From the NCBI RefSeq assembly GCF_000620465.1, contig NZ_KK211140.1, forward strand, positions 313,964-377,963: a stretch of DNA of 64,000 bases, written 5' to 3'. The translations under genes were made by a program, and so were the position numbers. The stretch comes from Ralstonia sp. UNC404CL21Col (lineage in GTDB: Bacteria > Pseudomonadota > Gammaproteobacteria > Burkholderiales > Burkholderiaceae). Below the pieces are notes generated by a model. It was not told where the DNA came from, searched no databases, and saw only the letters and a program-made list of their open reading frames with translations. Numbering within the stretch: position 1 is the stretch's first letter; every line of letters begins with the position of its first letter. Shown piece after piece: positions 45,421-56,499 of the stretch.

Positions 45421-47766
45421 ATGGCTCGAGCTTCCACCACTCCGACAACACGCACTGATCCATCCGCACTGCCGTCCCGCATTGGGCGGCTGCTGGGGGA
45501 GGTCCGCTGGTTCCTGTTGCTGGCGGTGACCATCGCCTTCCTGATCATCCTTCTGTCATACAACCGGGCCGACCCCGGTTTCACCCACGCCAGCCAGGTC
45601 GATGAGATCCGCAACCTGGGCGGCCGCGTGGGCGCGTGGCTGGCCGATCTGCTGCTGTTTGTCTTTGGCGCGTCCGCCTACTGGTGGGCGGTGCTGCTGG
45701 TGCGCAAGGTCTGGCGCGGCTGGCGCGAGCTGATGTCGGACGAACGCCTGCCGCGCACGGCCATGCCGCGCGTTGACGCCAGTGTCACGTGGATCGGCTT
45801 TGCGCTGATCCTCGCTTCCAGCATGGGTTTGGAAGCCATTCGCATGTACTCGCTGCACATGAAGCTGCCGCGCGCGCCTGGGGGCGTGCTGGGCGATGTG
45901 ATCGGCGGGGCGGTGCAGCATTCGCTGGGCTTTACCGGCGGCACGCTGGCGCTGCTGTTTGCGTTCCTGGTGGGGCTGTCGCTGTTCTTCCATTTCTCGT
46001 GGCTGAACCTGGCCGAGCAGATTGGCGCAGGCGTCGAGATGCTGTTCGTCGGCTTCAAGACACGCCGCGAGAGCAAGCAGGACCGCGCCATCGGCGAGGC
46101 GGCCAAGGTTGAGCGCGAAGAGGTGGTTGAAACCCGCCGCGTGCGCATTGAAGAATCGCCGCCGGTGCAGATCGTGCGCCCGACGGCCGTGGTCAAGAGC
46201 GAGCGCGTGGAGCGCGAGAAGCAGCAGCCGCTGTTTGTCGACATCCACGATTCCGACCTGCCGCCGCTGGCGCTGCTTGATCCGATCCCGCCGGTCGTTG
46301 AAACCGTCAGCGCCGAGACGCTGGAATTTACCTCGCGCCTGATCGAGAAGAAGCTCAAGGATTTCGGCGTGGAAGTGCAAGTGGTGGCGGCCTACCCGGG
46401 CCCGGTCATCACGCGCTACGAAATCGAGCCTGCTACAGGCGTGAAGGGCAGCCAGATCGTCAACCTGGCGAAGGACCTGGCGCGTTCGCTGTCGTTGGTG
46501 TCGATCCGCGTGGTGGAGACGATTCCGGGCAAGAATTACATGGGCCTGGAGCTGCCGAACCCCAAGCGCCAGGCCGTGCGCCTGTCGGAGATTCTCGGCT
46601 CGCAGGTCTACAACGAGAGCGCATCGCAGCTCACGCTGGCGCTGGGCAAGGACATCGCCGGCAAGCCGGTGGTGGCAGACCTCGCCAAGATGCCGCACTG
46701 CATGGTGGCCGGCACCACGGGTTCCGGTAAGTCGGTCGGCATCAACGCGATGATCCTGTCGTTGCTGTACAAGGCCAAGGCCGACGCAGTGCGCCTGATC
46801 CTGATCGACCCGAAGATGCTGGAGCTGAGCATCTACGAAGGCATTCCGCACCTGCTGTGCCCGGTCGTGACGGACATGCGCCAGGCCGGCCATGCGCTCA
46901 ATTGGGCCGTGGGCGAAATGGAGCGCCGCTACAAGCTCATGAGCAAGATGGGCGTGCGCAACCTGGCCGGCTTCAACAAGAAGATCGAAGAAGCCGCCGC
47001 GCGCGAAGAAAAGATTCCCAACCCGTTCAGCCTCACGCCCGACGCGCCGGAGCCGCTCGACAAGCTGCCGATGATCGTCATCGTGATCGACGAACTGGCC
47101 GACCTGATGATGGTGGTCGGCAAGAAGGTCGAAGAGCTGATCGCGCGGATTGCGCAGAAGGCGCGTGCGGCCGGCATCCACCTGGTGCTGGCGACGCAGC
47201 GTCCGTCGGTGGACGTGATCACGGGCCTGATCAAGGCCAACGTGCCGACGCGGATTGCGTTCCAAGTCAGCAGCAAGATCGACTCGCGCACGATTCTCGA
47301 CCAGCAGGGCGCCGAAGCGCTGCTCGGCATGGGCGACATGCTGTACCTGGCGCCCGGCACCGGCTTGCCGGTGCGCGTGCACGGCGCGTTCGTGTCGGAC
47401 GACGAAGTGCATCGCGTGGTCGACAACCTCAAGGCGCAGGGCGAGCCGAACTACATCGAAGGCATTCTCGAAGGCGGCGTGGCCGATGGCGAGAGCGGCG
47501 GCGATGGTTTTGGCGGCGGCGCTGGCCTTGTCGGTGCGGGCGGCGGCGAGGCCGATCCGTTGTACGACCAGGCGGTCGACGTGGTGCTCAAGAACCGCCG
47601 CGCGTCGATCTCGCTGGTGCAGCGTCACCTGCGCATCGGCTACAACCGCGCTGCTCGCCTGCTCGAAGATATGGAAAAGGCGGGGCTTGTGTCCGCCATG
47701 TCGGGCAACGGCAACCGCGAAATCCTGGCGCCCAACCGCAACGGCAACGTCGTCGAAGAGGAATGA
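45421..47766 (+). CDS. ftsK: DNA translocase FtsK
   Basis: Septum-located ATPase that pumps chromosome ends apart and activates XerCD recombination at dif. The 781-residue protein has an N-terminal membrane domain with four to five helices (about 25-205) and a short linker of about 100 residues. The motor domain has Walker A GTTGSGKS at 431-438 and Walker [15 protein letters not shown]. The C-terminal gamma winged helix ([41 protein letters not shown]) reads KOPS sequences. The linker is much shorter than in E. coli FtsK. Residues about 700-720 are very glycine-rich. The start is at [14 protein letters not shown]; the frame continues 55 codons upstream. Confidence 0.96.
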   Translation: MARASTTPTTRTDPSALPSRIGRLLGEVRWFLLLAVTIAFLIILLSYNRADPGFTHASQVDEIRNLGGRVGAWLADLLLFVFGASAYWWAVLLVRKVWRGWRELMSDERLPRTAMPRVDASVTWIGFALILASSMGLEAIRMYSLHMKLPRAPGGVLGDVIGGAVQHSLGFTGGTLALLFAFLVGLSLFFHFSWLNLAEQIGAGVEMLFVGFKTRRESKQDRAIGEAAKVEREEVVETRRVRIEESPPVQIVRPTAVVKSERVEREKQQPLFVDIHDSDLPPLALLDPIPPVVETVSAETLEFTSRLIEKKLKDFGVEVQVVAAYPGPVITRYEIEPATGVKGSQIVNLAKDLARSLSLVSIRVVETIPGKNYMGLELPNPKRQAVRLSEILGSQVYNESASQLTLALGKDIAGKPVVADLAKMPHCMVAGTTGSGKSVGINAMILSLLYKAKADAVRLILIDPKMLELSIYEGIPHLLCPVVTDMRQAGHALNWAVGEMERRYKLMSKMGVRNLAGFNKKIEEAAAREEKIPNPFSLTPDAPEPLDKLPMIVIVIDELADLMMVVGKKVEELIARIAQKARAAGIHLVLATQRPSVDVITGLIKANVPTRIAFQVSSKIDSRTILDQQGAEALLGMGDMLYLAPGTGLPVRVHGAFVSDDEVHRVVDNLKAQGEPNYIEGILEGGVADGESGGDGFGGGAGLVGAGGGEADPLYDQAVDVVLKNRRASISLVQRHLRIGYNRAARLLEDMEKAGLVSAMSGNGNREILAPNRNGNVVEEE

Positions 47767-47886
47767 CGCTGCCCGCATGGCGCGCGCATTTGCCCGCATT
47801 TTGCAGTTACATCGCGTTACCGCGCGGGCGGAATGTTCCGGCGCGGCCGGCCACTAACAACAAGATCAACTGAAACCGGGATTCCT

Positions 47887-48534
47887 ATGTTTGTGTTGAA
47901 AGCACGTCACCTGATGGCCGCCGGGCTGGTCTCGCTGGCGGCATGGTCTGCCGGCGCCTATGCAGGTGCGGTCGAACAGCTCAACGCCTTCGTGAGCAAT
48001 GTCAGCACCGCGCGCGGCGAGTTCGTGCAGCGGCAAGTGAAGGGCGGCACCAACGGCAGCCCGCTGCGCGTGGCCGGGACGTCCAACGGCGATTTCGTTT
48101 TCTCGCGGCCGGGCCGCTTTGTCTGGCGCTATGTGAAGCCTTACGAACAGCAGCTCTCGGCCGACGGCCAGACGCTCTACATCTTCGACAAGGACCTGAA
48201 CCAGATCACGGAGCGCAAGCTCGATGCGTCGCTGGGCTCCAGCCCGGCCGCCATCCTGTTCGGCAGCAACGATCTGGCGAAGAATTTCACGCTCAAGGAA
48301 GGTGGTACCAAGGACGGCATCGACTGGGCCGAACTCACGCCCAAAGCGAAGGACACCCAGTTCGAGCGCATCGCCATCGGCTTTCGCAGCGGCGAGCTGC
48401 AGGGGATGGAGCTGCGTGACGCCTTCGGGAACACCACCCTGCTGACGTTCTCGAACATCCAGAAGAATCCGCAACTGCCGGCCAACGTGTTCCGCTTTAC
48501 GCCGCCCAAAGGGGCCGACGTCATCAAGCAATGA
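47887..48534 (+). CDS. lolA: outer-membrane lipoprotein carrier protein LolA
   Basis: Periplasmic chaperone that carries lipoproteins from LolCDE to LolB. The 215-residue precursor has a signal peptide ([24 protein letters not shown]). The LolA fold has [46 protein letters not shown] and [16 protein letters not shown], all conserved in the family. The first ATG of the frame lies 18 codons upstream, but the signal peptide places the start at 47887. It lies 120 nt after ftsK, the usual ftsK-lolA-rarA order being interrupted here by five genes. Confidence 0.95.
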   Translation: MFVLKARHLMAAGLVSLAAWSAGAYAGAVEQLNAFVSNVSTARGEFVQRQVKGGTNGSPLRVAGTSNGDFVFSRPGRFVWRYVKPYEQQLSADGQTLYIFDKDLNQITERKLDASLGSSPAAILFGSNDLAKNFTLKEGGTKDGIDWAELTPKAKDTQFERIAIGFRSGELQGMELRDAFGNTTLLTFSNIQKNPQLPANVFRFTPPKGADVIKQ

Positions 48535-48580
48535 CGCGTGGAGGCCGGCGCCGTTGCTGTCCTAGACCAGGAGACCGACC

Positions 48581-49006
48581 ATGCCTTTGCCGTTCACCAC
48601 GTCGCTGCACCGAGCCGCCGCTGTTGTCGCTGCGGCGTCAGCGGCGGTTGTCTTCGCGGGATGCGCCTCCACGGGTGCGTCCCGTTTTGATGTCGATTCG
48701 TTCCTCACCGCGCCAGACACGGTGCTGGCCGAGGCCTTGGTCAACAAGGATTTCCTGCATGCGACCGAGCTGCCCAGCGCCGAGTGCAGTGCCTTGGTGA
48801 AAGGCCACGCTGGGCAGGTCGTGCCGATCCAGGCGCCGGTTGATCCGCGTCTGCCAGAGGCTTCGGCGCGTCAGCCGTTCGTGATTCAGCCGCCAGCCAG
48901 CGAGAACGTGTGGCTGCTGCTGCGCGCGGCCAACGGCACGCAGTCGTGCCATGGGCCGCTTCCGGCCAAGGCGTTCATGGGATTGGTGCAGCGCGCGTCG
49001 AACTGA
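48581..49006 (+). CDS. hypothetical lipoprotein
   Basis: A 141-residue predicted lipoprotein: the signal peptide ends VVFAGCAS with lipidated Cys28. The mature part contains FDVDSFLTAPDTVLAEALVNKDFLHATELPSAEC and VWLLLRAANGTQSCHGPLPAKAF, with two cysteines that could pair. I do not recognise the family. AGGAG lies 7 nt before the ATG, which supports expression. It follows lolA by 46 nt and may share its transcript. It is convergent with a LysR gene 15 nt away. Confidence 0.75.
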   Translation: MPLPFTTSLHRAAAVVAAASAAVVFAGCASTGASRFDVDSFLTAPDTVLAEALVNKDFLHATELPSAECSALVKGHAGQVVPIQAPVDPRLPEASARQPFVIQPPASENVWLLLRAANGTQSCHGPLPAKAFMGLVQRASN

Positions 49007-49021
49007 CGGCGTGCGCGTCTT

Positions 49022-49918
49022 TTAGGCGTGGGCCGCTTTCATGTCGGCAATGAAGGCGGCCAGCAGATCATTGCGCCGGGCATCGCGGCGCACCACCATG
49101 TCGAACGGCACCTCGTAGCGCATGGCAGCGGGTGCCAAGGGCGTCAGCAGGCCCTGCGCCACATAGGGCGCCGCAAAGTGCTCCGGCAGGTAACCCAGGT
49201 GCCGGCCGGACAGCACCAGCATTGCCACCGCTTCCATGTTGTCTGCCACCGCAGTCACCGGCCGCTCGGCCGGCGACCCCGCCGCTTCCGGCAGCGGATA
49301 GCTGCGCCACGCCCACGCGTGCGCCAGCGCCTGCGCGGGCGTCACGTCCCCAGCCTTGCTGAACAGCGGATGGCCGCGCCCCGCATACGCCAGCTGCGTC
49401 TCGTGGAAGATCGTCGTGTAGTCCAGCGCCGGCACGCGGTGCCAGAAATAGCCGATCGCCATATGGATCTTGTTGTCGAGCAGCAGTCCTTCCAGCTCCC
49501 CGGGCGGGCGTACCGAGACCGTGAAATGCACGGATTCATCGCGTTGCCGAAAGCGCTCGATGGCCTGGCTGATGCGCGCATTCGCGTTGACGGGCGCATG
49601 GCCGATCAAGCCGAGATTCAATGTGCCGACCAGCGTGCGGCCCACCTTGCGCGTCTCGGCGCTGAAGACGTCGAGTGCGCCCAGCAGCTTGCGTGCGGAA
49701 TCGACGAAGCGTTCGCCGCGCGCGGTGAGCCGGAAGCCGCTGCGGCCGCGCTCGCATAGCCGGTAGCCCAGTCGCGTCTCCAGCGTGGACAGCTGCGTGC
49801 TAATGGTGGATTGCCCCACGTTCAGCGTTGCCTGGGCAGGGGTGATGCCACCCGCGTCGACCACGGCGAGAAATACGCGGATCAGTCGCAGATCAAGATC
49901 GGAAGCTTGTCCCAGCAC
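49022..49918 (-). CDS. LysR-family regulator, probably of the guanidinobutyrase operon
   Basis: A 298-residue LysR-type regulator. The winged helix DLRLIRVFLAVVDAGGITPAQATLNVGQSTISTQLSTLETRLGYRLCERGRSGFRLT is followed by an effector-binding domain. It is divergent from a guanidinobutyrase/agmatinase gene and its transporter, the arrangement seen for GbuR of Pseudomonas. Three palindromes in the 133-nt space between them are likely binding sites, and one lies 11 nt from this gene's start, consistent with autoregulation. The effector is probably the guanidino compound; this is inference. Confidence 0.9.
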   Translation of the reverse strand: MLGQASDLDLRLIRVFLAVVDAGGITPAQATLNVGQSTISTQLSTLETRLGYRLCERGRSGFRLTARGERFVDSARKLLGALDVFSAETRKVGRTLVGTLNLGLIGHAPVNANARISQAIERFRQRDESVHFTVSVRPPGELEGLLLDNKIHMAIGYFWHRVPALDYTTIFHETQLAYAGRGHPLFSKAGDVTPAQALAHAWAWRSYPLPEAAGSPAERPVTAVADNMEAVAMLVLSGRHLGYLPEHFAAPYVAQGLLTPLAPAAMRYEVPFDMVVRRDARRNDLLAAFIADMKAAHA

Positions 49919-49928
49919 GGTGGTCGAT

Positions 49929-49948
49929 ACATCGATTTATATCGATGT
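49929..49948. promoter_or_regulatory. operator 1, ACATCG-N8-CGATGT
   Basis: A perfect 8-bp inverted repeat ACATCGAT-TTAT-ATCGATGT, 10 nt upstream of the LysR start codon. Its outer six bases and spacing are identical to the second site at 50017-50036. Confidence 0.6.
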
Positions 49949-49958
49949 TTGATTCGGA

Positions 49959-49983
49959 GATTTCGCATTCTACGTGCGAAATC
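49959..49983. promoter_or_regulatory. central inverted repeat, LysR-type box
   Basis: A perfect 9-bp inverted repeat GATTTCGCA-N7-TGCGAAATC between the two ACATCG sites. It fits the T-N11-A form of LysR boxes. A TTGACA hexamer follows at 50005-50010. Confidence 0.55.
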
Positions 49984-50016
49984 CATCAGCAAGAATGCAG
50001 TGTATTGACACTCCTT

Positions 50017-50036
50017 ACATCGGCTCGGGCCGATGT
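50017..50036. promoter_or_regulatory. operator 2 or leader hairpin, ACATCG-N8-CGATGT
   Basis: An 8-bp inverted repeat ACATCGGC-TCGG-GCCGATGT ending 15 nt before the guanidinobutyrase start. It has the same outer hexamers and N8 spacing as 49929-49948, though it could also fold as an RNA stem near the ribosome site. Confidence 0.55.
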
Positions 50037-50051
50037 GACCATGCGACTGCC

Positions 50052-51011
50052 ATGAACGACCGCGCCGACCTCTTCCAGCCCGCTTCGGGCAACGCCATGC
50101 CCCGCTTTGGCGGCATTGCCACCATGATGCGGCTGCCTGCCGCCACGTCTGCTGCCGGGCTGGACGCCTGCTTTGTCGGCGTGCCGTTCGACCTTGGCAC
50201 GTCCAACCGCAACGGCGCGAGGCTCGGCCCCCGGCAGATCCGCGCAGAATCCGTCCTCCTGCGGCCGTACAACATGGCCACACGCGCGGCGCCGTTCGAC
50301 TCGCTGCGCGTGGCCGACATCGGCGACGTGCCGACCAACCCATACAACCTGCATGACTCGATCGCGCGCATCGAGGCCGCATACCGGGAGATCATCGCTG
50401 GCGGCTGCCGCCCGATCGGCCTGGGCGGCGACCACACCGTCACGCTGCCCATCCTGCGCGCGATGCATGGGAAGTACGGCCGCATCGGCCTCATCCACGT
50501 GGACGCGCATGCCGACGTCAACGACACGATGTTCGGCGAGAAGATCGCGCACGGCACGCCATTTCGCCGCGCGGTGGAAGAGGGCTTGCTCGATTGCAAC
50601 CGTGTCGTGCAGATCGGCCTGCGCGGCACGGGCTACGCGGCCGAGGATTTCGACTGGTGCCGTGAACAGGGCTTTCGCGTGGTGACCGCGGAGGAGTGCT
50701 GGCACCGATCGCTCGCGCCGCTCATGGAAGAGGTGCGCGCTCGCGTGCAGGGCGGGCCGGTCTACATCAGCTTCGACATCGACGGGATCGACCCGGCCTA
50801 TGCGCCGGGTACCGGCACGCCGGAGATTGGCGGCCTGACCGTGCCGCAGGCGCTGGAGATCGTGCGCGGCGCACGCGGTCTCGACATCGTCGGGGCGGAT
50901 CTGGTCGAAGTGTCCCCGCCATACGACCCGTTCGGGACGACGGCGTTGCTCGGCGCCAACCTCGCGTTCGAGATGCTGTGCGTGCTGCCCGGCGTCGAAT
51001 ACCGCGCCTGA
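50052..51011 (+). CDS. guanidinobutyrase/agmatinase-type ureohydrolase
   Basis: A 320-residue di-manganese hydrolase that splits urea from a guanidino compound. Metal ligands are in GGDHT (His128), DAHAD (151-155) and SFDIDGIDP (Asp242, Asp244). The N-terminal segments MPRFGGIATMMRLP and RAESVLLRPYNMATRAAPFDSL resemble guanidinobutyrases such as Pseudomonas GbuA more than SpeB agmatinases, so 4-guanidinobutyrate is the likelier substrate. This would leave 4-aminobutyrate and urea. The start at MNDRADLF is preferred over upstream ATGs. It is followed by an MHS-family importer and divergent from a LysR regulator. Confidence 0.88.
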   Translation: MNDRADLFQPASGNAMPRFGGIATMMRLPAATSAAGLDACFVGVPFDLGTSNRNGARLGPRQIRAESVLLRPYNMATRAAPFDSLRVADIGDVPTNPYNLHDSIARIEAAYREIIAGGCRPIGLGGDHTVTLPILRAMHGKYGRIGLIHVDAHADVNDTMFGEKIAHGTPFRRAVEEGLLDCNRVVQIGLRGTGYAAEDFDWCREQGFRVVTAEECWHRSLAPLMEEVRARVQGGPVYISFDIDGIDPAYAPGTGTPEIGGLTVPQALEIVRGARGLDIVGADLVEVSPPYDPFGTTALLGANLAFEMLCVLPGVEYRA

Positions 51012-51043
51012 CGCGACACCCATAAGAACAGAGAGGAGACCCC

Positions 51044-52348
51044 ATGCAAGCAGCGCAGTCGATCGCTCAGCCACGCCGTGCGGCGATGGCATCGTTCATC
51101 GGCACCACCATCGAGTGGTACGACTTCTACAGCTACGCCACGGCGGCGGCGCTTGTCTTCGGGCCGCTGTTCTTCCCGGGAGAGAACCGCTTGCTGGGGC
51201 TGCTGGCTTCGTTCGGGTCGTTCGCCATCGGATTTCTCGCGCGGCCCATCGGCGGCGTGCTGTTCGGCCGCATCGGCGACAAGCTCGGCCGCAAACGCGC
51301 GCTCATGGGCACGCTCACGCTCATGGCCGTTGCCACCGTGCTGATCGGTTGTCTGCCCACCTATGCGCAGGCCGGATGGATTGCGCCGGTCGCGCTGGTG
51401 GCGTTGCGTGTGGTGCAAGGCATTGCCGTGGGTGGCGAGTGGGGCGGCGCGGTCCTGCTGGCCGGCGAGCATGCGCCGAAAGGCCGGCGTACGTTCTTCG
51501 CCTCGTTCGCGCAGCTTGGCAGCGCCGGTGGCTTGATCCTCTCGATGCTGGCCTTTTCCGCCGTCAGCCGGCTTGAGCCGGAGGCCTTCATGGCGTGGGG
51601 CTGGCGCTTGCCCTTCCTGGCGAGCGCGGTGCTGCTGGCCGTGGGTTTTGTGATCCGCATGTCGGTCAACGAATCGCCGGAATTCGAGGCGATGCAGGCC
51701 TCCGGCGACGTGGCGAAGCAGCCGCTGGCGGAGGCGTTCAAGGCGTGGCCGCTGATCGCGCTGGCCATCGGCGCCAACGTGTACGGCATCGCGGGCGTGT
51801 ACTTCAGCAATATCTTCATGATTTCGTATGCCACGCAGTACCTGCAGCTCGATCGCGCGATGATTCTCGACTGCATGTTCTGGGTCGCCGTGCTGCAGTT
51901 CTTCGTGCAGCTTGGTGCGGCCACGCTGGCCGACCGTTTCGGAACACGCCGCATGCTGGTCATCCTCGCGGCCTTCGCGGTGGTCGTGCCGTTCATCATG
52001 CTCCCGCTGGTCCGCATGGGCGAGGCGCATACCGTGTTTGCAGGAGTGGCCATCGCAACGCTGGCCGAGTCCGGCTACTACGCGATCATCGCGGGCTTTG
52101 TCAGCGCCATGTTTGCGGCGCGCATCCGCTACACGGCGATCTCGTTGTCGTATCAGGTGTGCGGCGCATTTGCGGGTGGCCTGACACCGCTGCTTGCGAC
52201 GGTGCTGGCTGATCGCTTTTTCCCGCTGTGGTGGCCGATGGCGATCTTCTATGCCGGTTTTGCGGCGCTGTCGCTGGTCTGCGTGCTTTTGATCGGCCGG
52301 AGCAGGCTGGCCGCAGAGGCGCCGGCGCTGGACGCACGCGCCGCCTGA
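51044..52348 (+). CDS. MFS transporter, metabolite:H+ symporter (MHS) family
   Basis: A 434-residue importer of the MHS family with 12 helices. It begins with the hallmark GTTIEWYDFYSYATAAALVFGPLFFPGE. It also shows RPIGGVLFGRIGDKLGRKRAL (motif A), GGEWGGAVLLAGEHAP and ESPEFEAM. GAGGAG lies upstream. It starts 32 nt after the guanidinobutyrase gene, so it probably takes up the guanidino compound or its product. The actual substrate is not visible in the sequence. Confidence 0.92.
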   Translation: MQAAQSIAQPRRAAMASFIGTTIEWYDFYSYATAAALVFGPLFFPGENRLLGLLASFGSFAIGFLARPIGGVLFGRIGDKLGRKRALMGTLTLMAVATVLIGCLPTYAQAGWIAPVALVALRVVQGIAVGGEWGGAVLLAGEHAPKGRRTFFASFAQLGSAGGLILSMLAFSAVSRLEPEAFMAWGWRLPFLASAVLLAVGFVIRMSVNESPEFEAMQASGDVAKQPLAEAFKAWPLIALAIGANVYGIAGVYFSNIFMISYATQYLQLDRAMILDCMFWVAVLQFFVQLGAATLADRFGTRRMLVILAAFAVVVPFIMLPLVRMGEAHTVFAGVAIATLAESGYYAIIAGFVSAMFAARIRYTAISLSYQVCGAFAGGLTPLLATVLADRFFPLWWPMAIFYAGFAALSLVCVLLIGRSRLAAEAPALDARAA

Positions 52349-52395
52349 GGTTGCCGGGGAAGCGGCCGGCGGGCGGATTCTGCGACAATCTCCGC

Positions 52396-53745
52396 ATGAA
52401 CGCTTCCGCATCTCTCTTCCCGGACGCGCCCGCCCACATGCCGCTGGCCGAGCGCCTCCGCCCCCATTCCGCCGACGATGTGATCGGCCAGCAGCATCTG
52501 CTGGGGCCGGGCAAGCCGCTGCGCGTCGCCTTCGCGTCCGGCGAACCGCATTCGATGATCCTCTGGGGGCCGCCCGGCGTCGGGAAGACCACGCTGGCGC
52601 GGCTGATGGCCAATGCGTTTGACGCAGAATTCATCGCGCTGTCCGCCGTGCTCTCGGGCGTCAAGGACATCCGCGAGGCCGTGGAGCGTGCGGAGCAGTT
52701 TCGCGCCAATGGCCGACGCACGCTCGTCTTCGTCGACGAGGTCCATCGCTTCAACAAAAGCCAGCAGGATGCCTTTCTGCCGCACGTGGAAAGCGGGCTG
52801 TTCACCTTTATCGGCGCGACGACGGAAAACCCCTCGTTCGAAGTGAACGGCGCATTGCTGTCGCGTGCCGCGGTGTACGTGCTCAAGAGCCTGTCGGACG
52901 ACGAGCTGAAGCAGCTTGCCGAACGCGCACGCCAGGAGCTGGGCGGGCTGGAGTGGACGCCCGCCGCACTCGACGCCATCGTCGCGTCGGCCGACGGCGA
53001 TGGCCGCAAGCTGCTCAACAACGTGGAAATCGTCACCCGCGCCGCGCGTGCGCAGGCCGAGGGCGATACCGTTCCGGTGATCGACGAGGCGCTGCTGGCC
53101 TCCGCGCTGTCGGAAAACCTGCGCCGCTTCGACAAGGGCGGGGACGCCTTCTACGACCAGATCAGCGCGCTGCACAAGTCCGTGCGCGGCTCCGATCCGG
53201 ACGGCGCGCTGTACTGGTTCTGCCGCATGCTCGATGGCGGCGCAGACCCGCGCTATCTCGCGCGCCGCATCGTGCGCATGGCGTGGGAAGACATCGGCCT
53301 GGCCGACCCGCGCGCCGGCCGCATCACGCTCGACGCCGCGGAAACGTACGAACGCCTGGGCTCGCCGGAAGGGGAGCTGGCGCTGGCTCAGGCGGTGATC
53401 TACCTGGCCATCGCGCCCAAGTCGAACGCCGGCTATAACGCCTACAACGCGGCGCGCGCCTTCGTCAGTCAGGACAAGTCGCGCAACGTGCCCGTGCATC
53501 TGCGCAATGCGCCCACCAAGCTGATGAAGGAACTCGGCTACGGCCATGCCTACCGCTACGCGCATGACGAGCCCGAGGCCTACGCTGCCGGCGAAACCTA
53601 CTTTCCCGACGATCTGTCGCCGCAGAACTGGTACGTGCCGACGCCGCGCGGCCTGGAAGGCAAGATTGGCGAGAAGCTGCGGCACCTCCGCGAGCTGGAT
53701 GCGCAGTGGCACGCCCAGCAGGACAAATCCTCTCGTAACAAATAG
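52396..53745 (+). CDS. rarA: replication-associated recombination protein RarA (MgsA)
   Basis: A 449-residue AAA+ ATPase related to clamp loaders that acts at stalled replication forks. Features are Walker A GPPGVGKTT (near residue 60), Walker B VFVDEVHRFNKSQQDAFLPHVE, the sensor GATTENPSFEVNGALLSR, and the C-terminal tetramerisation domain (DPDGALYWFCRMLDGGADPRYLARRIVRMAWEDIGLADPRA). No strong ribosome site is seen. It is followed after 78 nt by serS, a common order in this group. Confidence 0.96.
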   Translation: MNASASLFPDAPAHMPLAERLRPHSADDVIGQQHLLGPGKPLRVAFASGEPHSMILWGPPGVGKTTLARLMANAFDAEFIALSAVLSGVKDIREAVERAEQFRANGRRTLVFVDEVHRFNKSQQDAFLPHVESGLFTFIGATTENPSFEVNGALLSRAAVYVLKSLSDDELKQLAERARQELGGLEWTPAALDAIVASADGDGRKLLNNVEIVTRAARAQAEGDTVPVIDEALLASALSENLRRFDKGGDAFYDQISALHKSVRGSDPDGALYWFCRMLDGGADPRYLARRIVRMAWEDIGLADPRAGRITLDAAETYERLGSPEGELALAQAVIYLAIAPKSNAGYNAYNAARAFVSQDKSRNVPVHLRNAPTKLMKELGYGHAYRYAHDEPEAYAAGETYFPDDLSPQNWYVPTPRGLEGKIGEKLRHLRELDAQWHAQQDKSSRNK

Positions 53746-53766
53746 GCCCCACGGCCGGTACGATAA

Positions 53767-55140
<1,374 letters not shown>

Positions 55141-55158
55141 TGAGGTGTGCCGACCCTC

Positions 55159-55188
55159 TTGATCAGGTCGGAAAAATTTTGTTATACT
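55159..55188 (+). promoter_or_regulatory. promoter of tRNA-Ser
   Basis: TTGATC and TATACT with an 18-nt spacer, ending 31 nt before the tRNA 5' end. Confidence 0.7.
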
Positions 55189-55219
55189 CGCGGTTTCGCG
55201 ATTCAGCGACCCAGTTACC

Positions 55220-55310
<91 letters not shown>

Positions 55311-55320
55311 CAGTAGCAAA

Positions 55321-55352
55321 AGCCCCTTGGTTTTACGACCAAGGGGCTTTTT
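55321..55352 (+). terminator. terminator after tRNA-Ser
   Basis: Perfect 11-bp stem AGCCCCTTGGT/ACCAAGGGGCT around a 6-nt loop, followed by TTTT. It is also close to the 3' end of the convergent acyltransferase gene and could act on it. Confidence 0.9.
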
Positions 55353-55361
55353 GTTTGGCGC

Positions 55362-56312
55362 CTAGATTTGGTCTGGCGAAAAAACATCGGCACCGGTGGT
55401 CACGCTGCGCCGCTGGCCCGCCCGCGCCAGCATGTTCTCAATCTGCTGATCTTTCTCCTCCCACAGTTGGGCAAGCCAGCGGTGGAAATCGCTGCGGAAG
55501 GCGGCGTCGGTGCTGTAGTCGTGCGTGCAGAAATCCGGCGGAATCGGCAGTTCGCGAATATGCACCATCACGCGGCCGGCTTGGCCGCAGGCCAGTTGCC
55601 AGAAGCTCGGCGTGCCGTCCGGATAGGCGATGCTGATATCGAGCAGCGACTGGAACCGCTGGCCCATGGCGTTGAGCGTCAGGGCCAGCGCGCCGGCCTT
55701 CGGCTTGAGCAGATGGCGATAGGGGGACGACTGCCTCCGGTGCTTTGCCGGCGTGTACCGCGTGCCTTCGGCAAAGTTCATGACGTTGGTCGGCACGTGG
55801 GCGAACTTGGCGCAGGCGCGCCGCGTGGTTTCGCGGTCTTGATTGCGCAGCTCGGGGTGCTTGCGCAACGCGGCTTTGGAGTGCCGCCGCATGAACGGAA
55901 AATCCAGCGCCCACCACGCCAGGCCGATGACCGGCACGTAGATCAGCTGTTGCTTGAGAAAGAACTTCAGCAGCGGGATGCGCCGGTTCAACACCCGCTG
56001 CAGCACGAAGATGTCCACCCAAGACCGATGGTTGCAATTGACCAGGTACCAGCCCGCGTAACGCAGGTTGTCGGCGCCTTCCACGCTCCAGGGCTCGCGT
56101 TGCAGCACGCCGATCCAGGCGTTGTTACAGCCGATCCAGCACGTGGCGACCCAATTGAGCATCGGGTCGATCCGGCGGCGGACGGCTACTGCCGGCACCA
56201 GCAGCTTGAACGCCGACAGCGTGAACAGCGGCACACTCCAGAACAAGGTGTTCAAGGCCAGCAGGATGAGGCTGAGCGTGCCGAGGACAAAGGCAGGCAG
56301 GACGCGAATCAA
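55362..56312 (-). CDS. 1-acyl-glycerol-3-phosphate-type acyltransferase (YihG-like)
   Basis: Membrane acyltransferase of the PlsC superfamily. It has an N-terminal membrane segment (FVLGTLSLILLALNTLFWSVPLFTL), the catalytic HX4D box NHRSWVD, the glycerol-phosphate-binding FAEGTRYT, and a PKAGALALTLNAM segment. It is close in layout to E. coli YihG (about 310 residues). I place the start at a TTG (56312) with GGAGGTG directly upstream, giving 316 residues. The alternative ATG at 56408 adds 32 residues, and its nearest Shine-Dalgarno is 16 nt away. Confidence 0.82.
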   Translation of the reverse strand: MIRVLPAFVLGTLSLILLALNTLFWSVPLFTLSAFKLLVPAVAVRRRIDPMLNWVATCWIGCNNAWIGVLQREPWSVEGADNLRYAGWYLVNCNHRSWVDIFVLQRVLNRRIPLLKFFLKQQLIYVPVIGLAWWALDFPFMRRHSKAALRKHPELRNQDRETTRRACAKFAHVPTNVMNFAEGTRYTPAKHRRQSSPYRHLLKPKAGALALTLNAMGQRFQSLLDISIAYPDGTPSFWQLACGQAGRVMVHIRELPIPPDFCTHDYSTDAAFRSDFHRWLAQLWEEKDQQIENMLARAGQRRSVTTGADVFSPDQI

Positions 56313-56446
56313 GGCACCTCCAATGAGCGCCCGCCGCGTGGGTGCGGCAGGCAGGAATCGTGACGTTGAGAATATTTCAGCGTAGCGCGGATCGCCTGTC
56401 CAGACCATGCGCTGCGTCAGGATTCCTCCTTCATATCCCGAGGCCC

Positions 56447-56475
56447 AAAAAAAAACCCTTGGCGTTGGCCAAGGG
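56447..56475 (-). terminator. terminator of the porin gene
   Basis: On the minus strand: CCCTTGGC, a 4-nt loop, GCCAAGGG, then nine T. It lies 25 nt after the porin stop; a TTTT on the other side may also serve plus-strand transcripts. Confidence 0.9.
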
Positions 56476-56499
56476 CTTTTCTTACTGCTTGGGTGCCGC

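Noticed and set aside
45556-47799. A 747-codon minus-strand open frame opposite ftsK
   Set aside because: Shadow of ftsK; low-complexity His/Arg/Gln-rich product.
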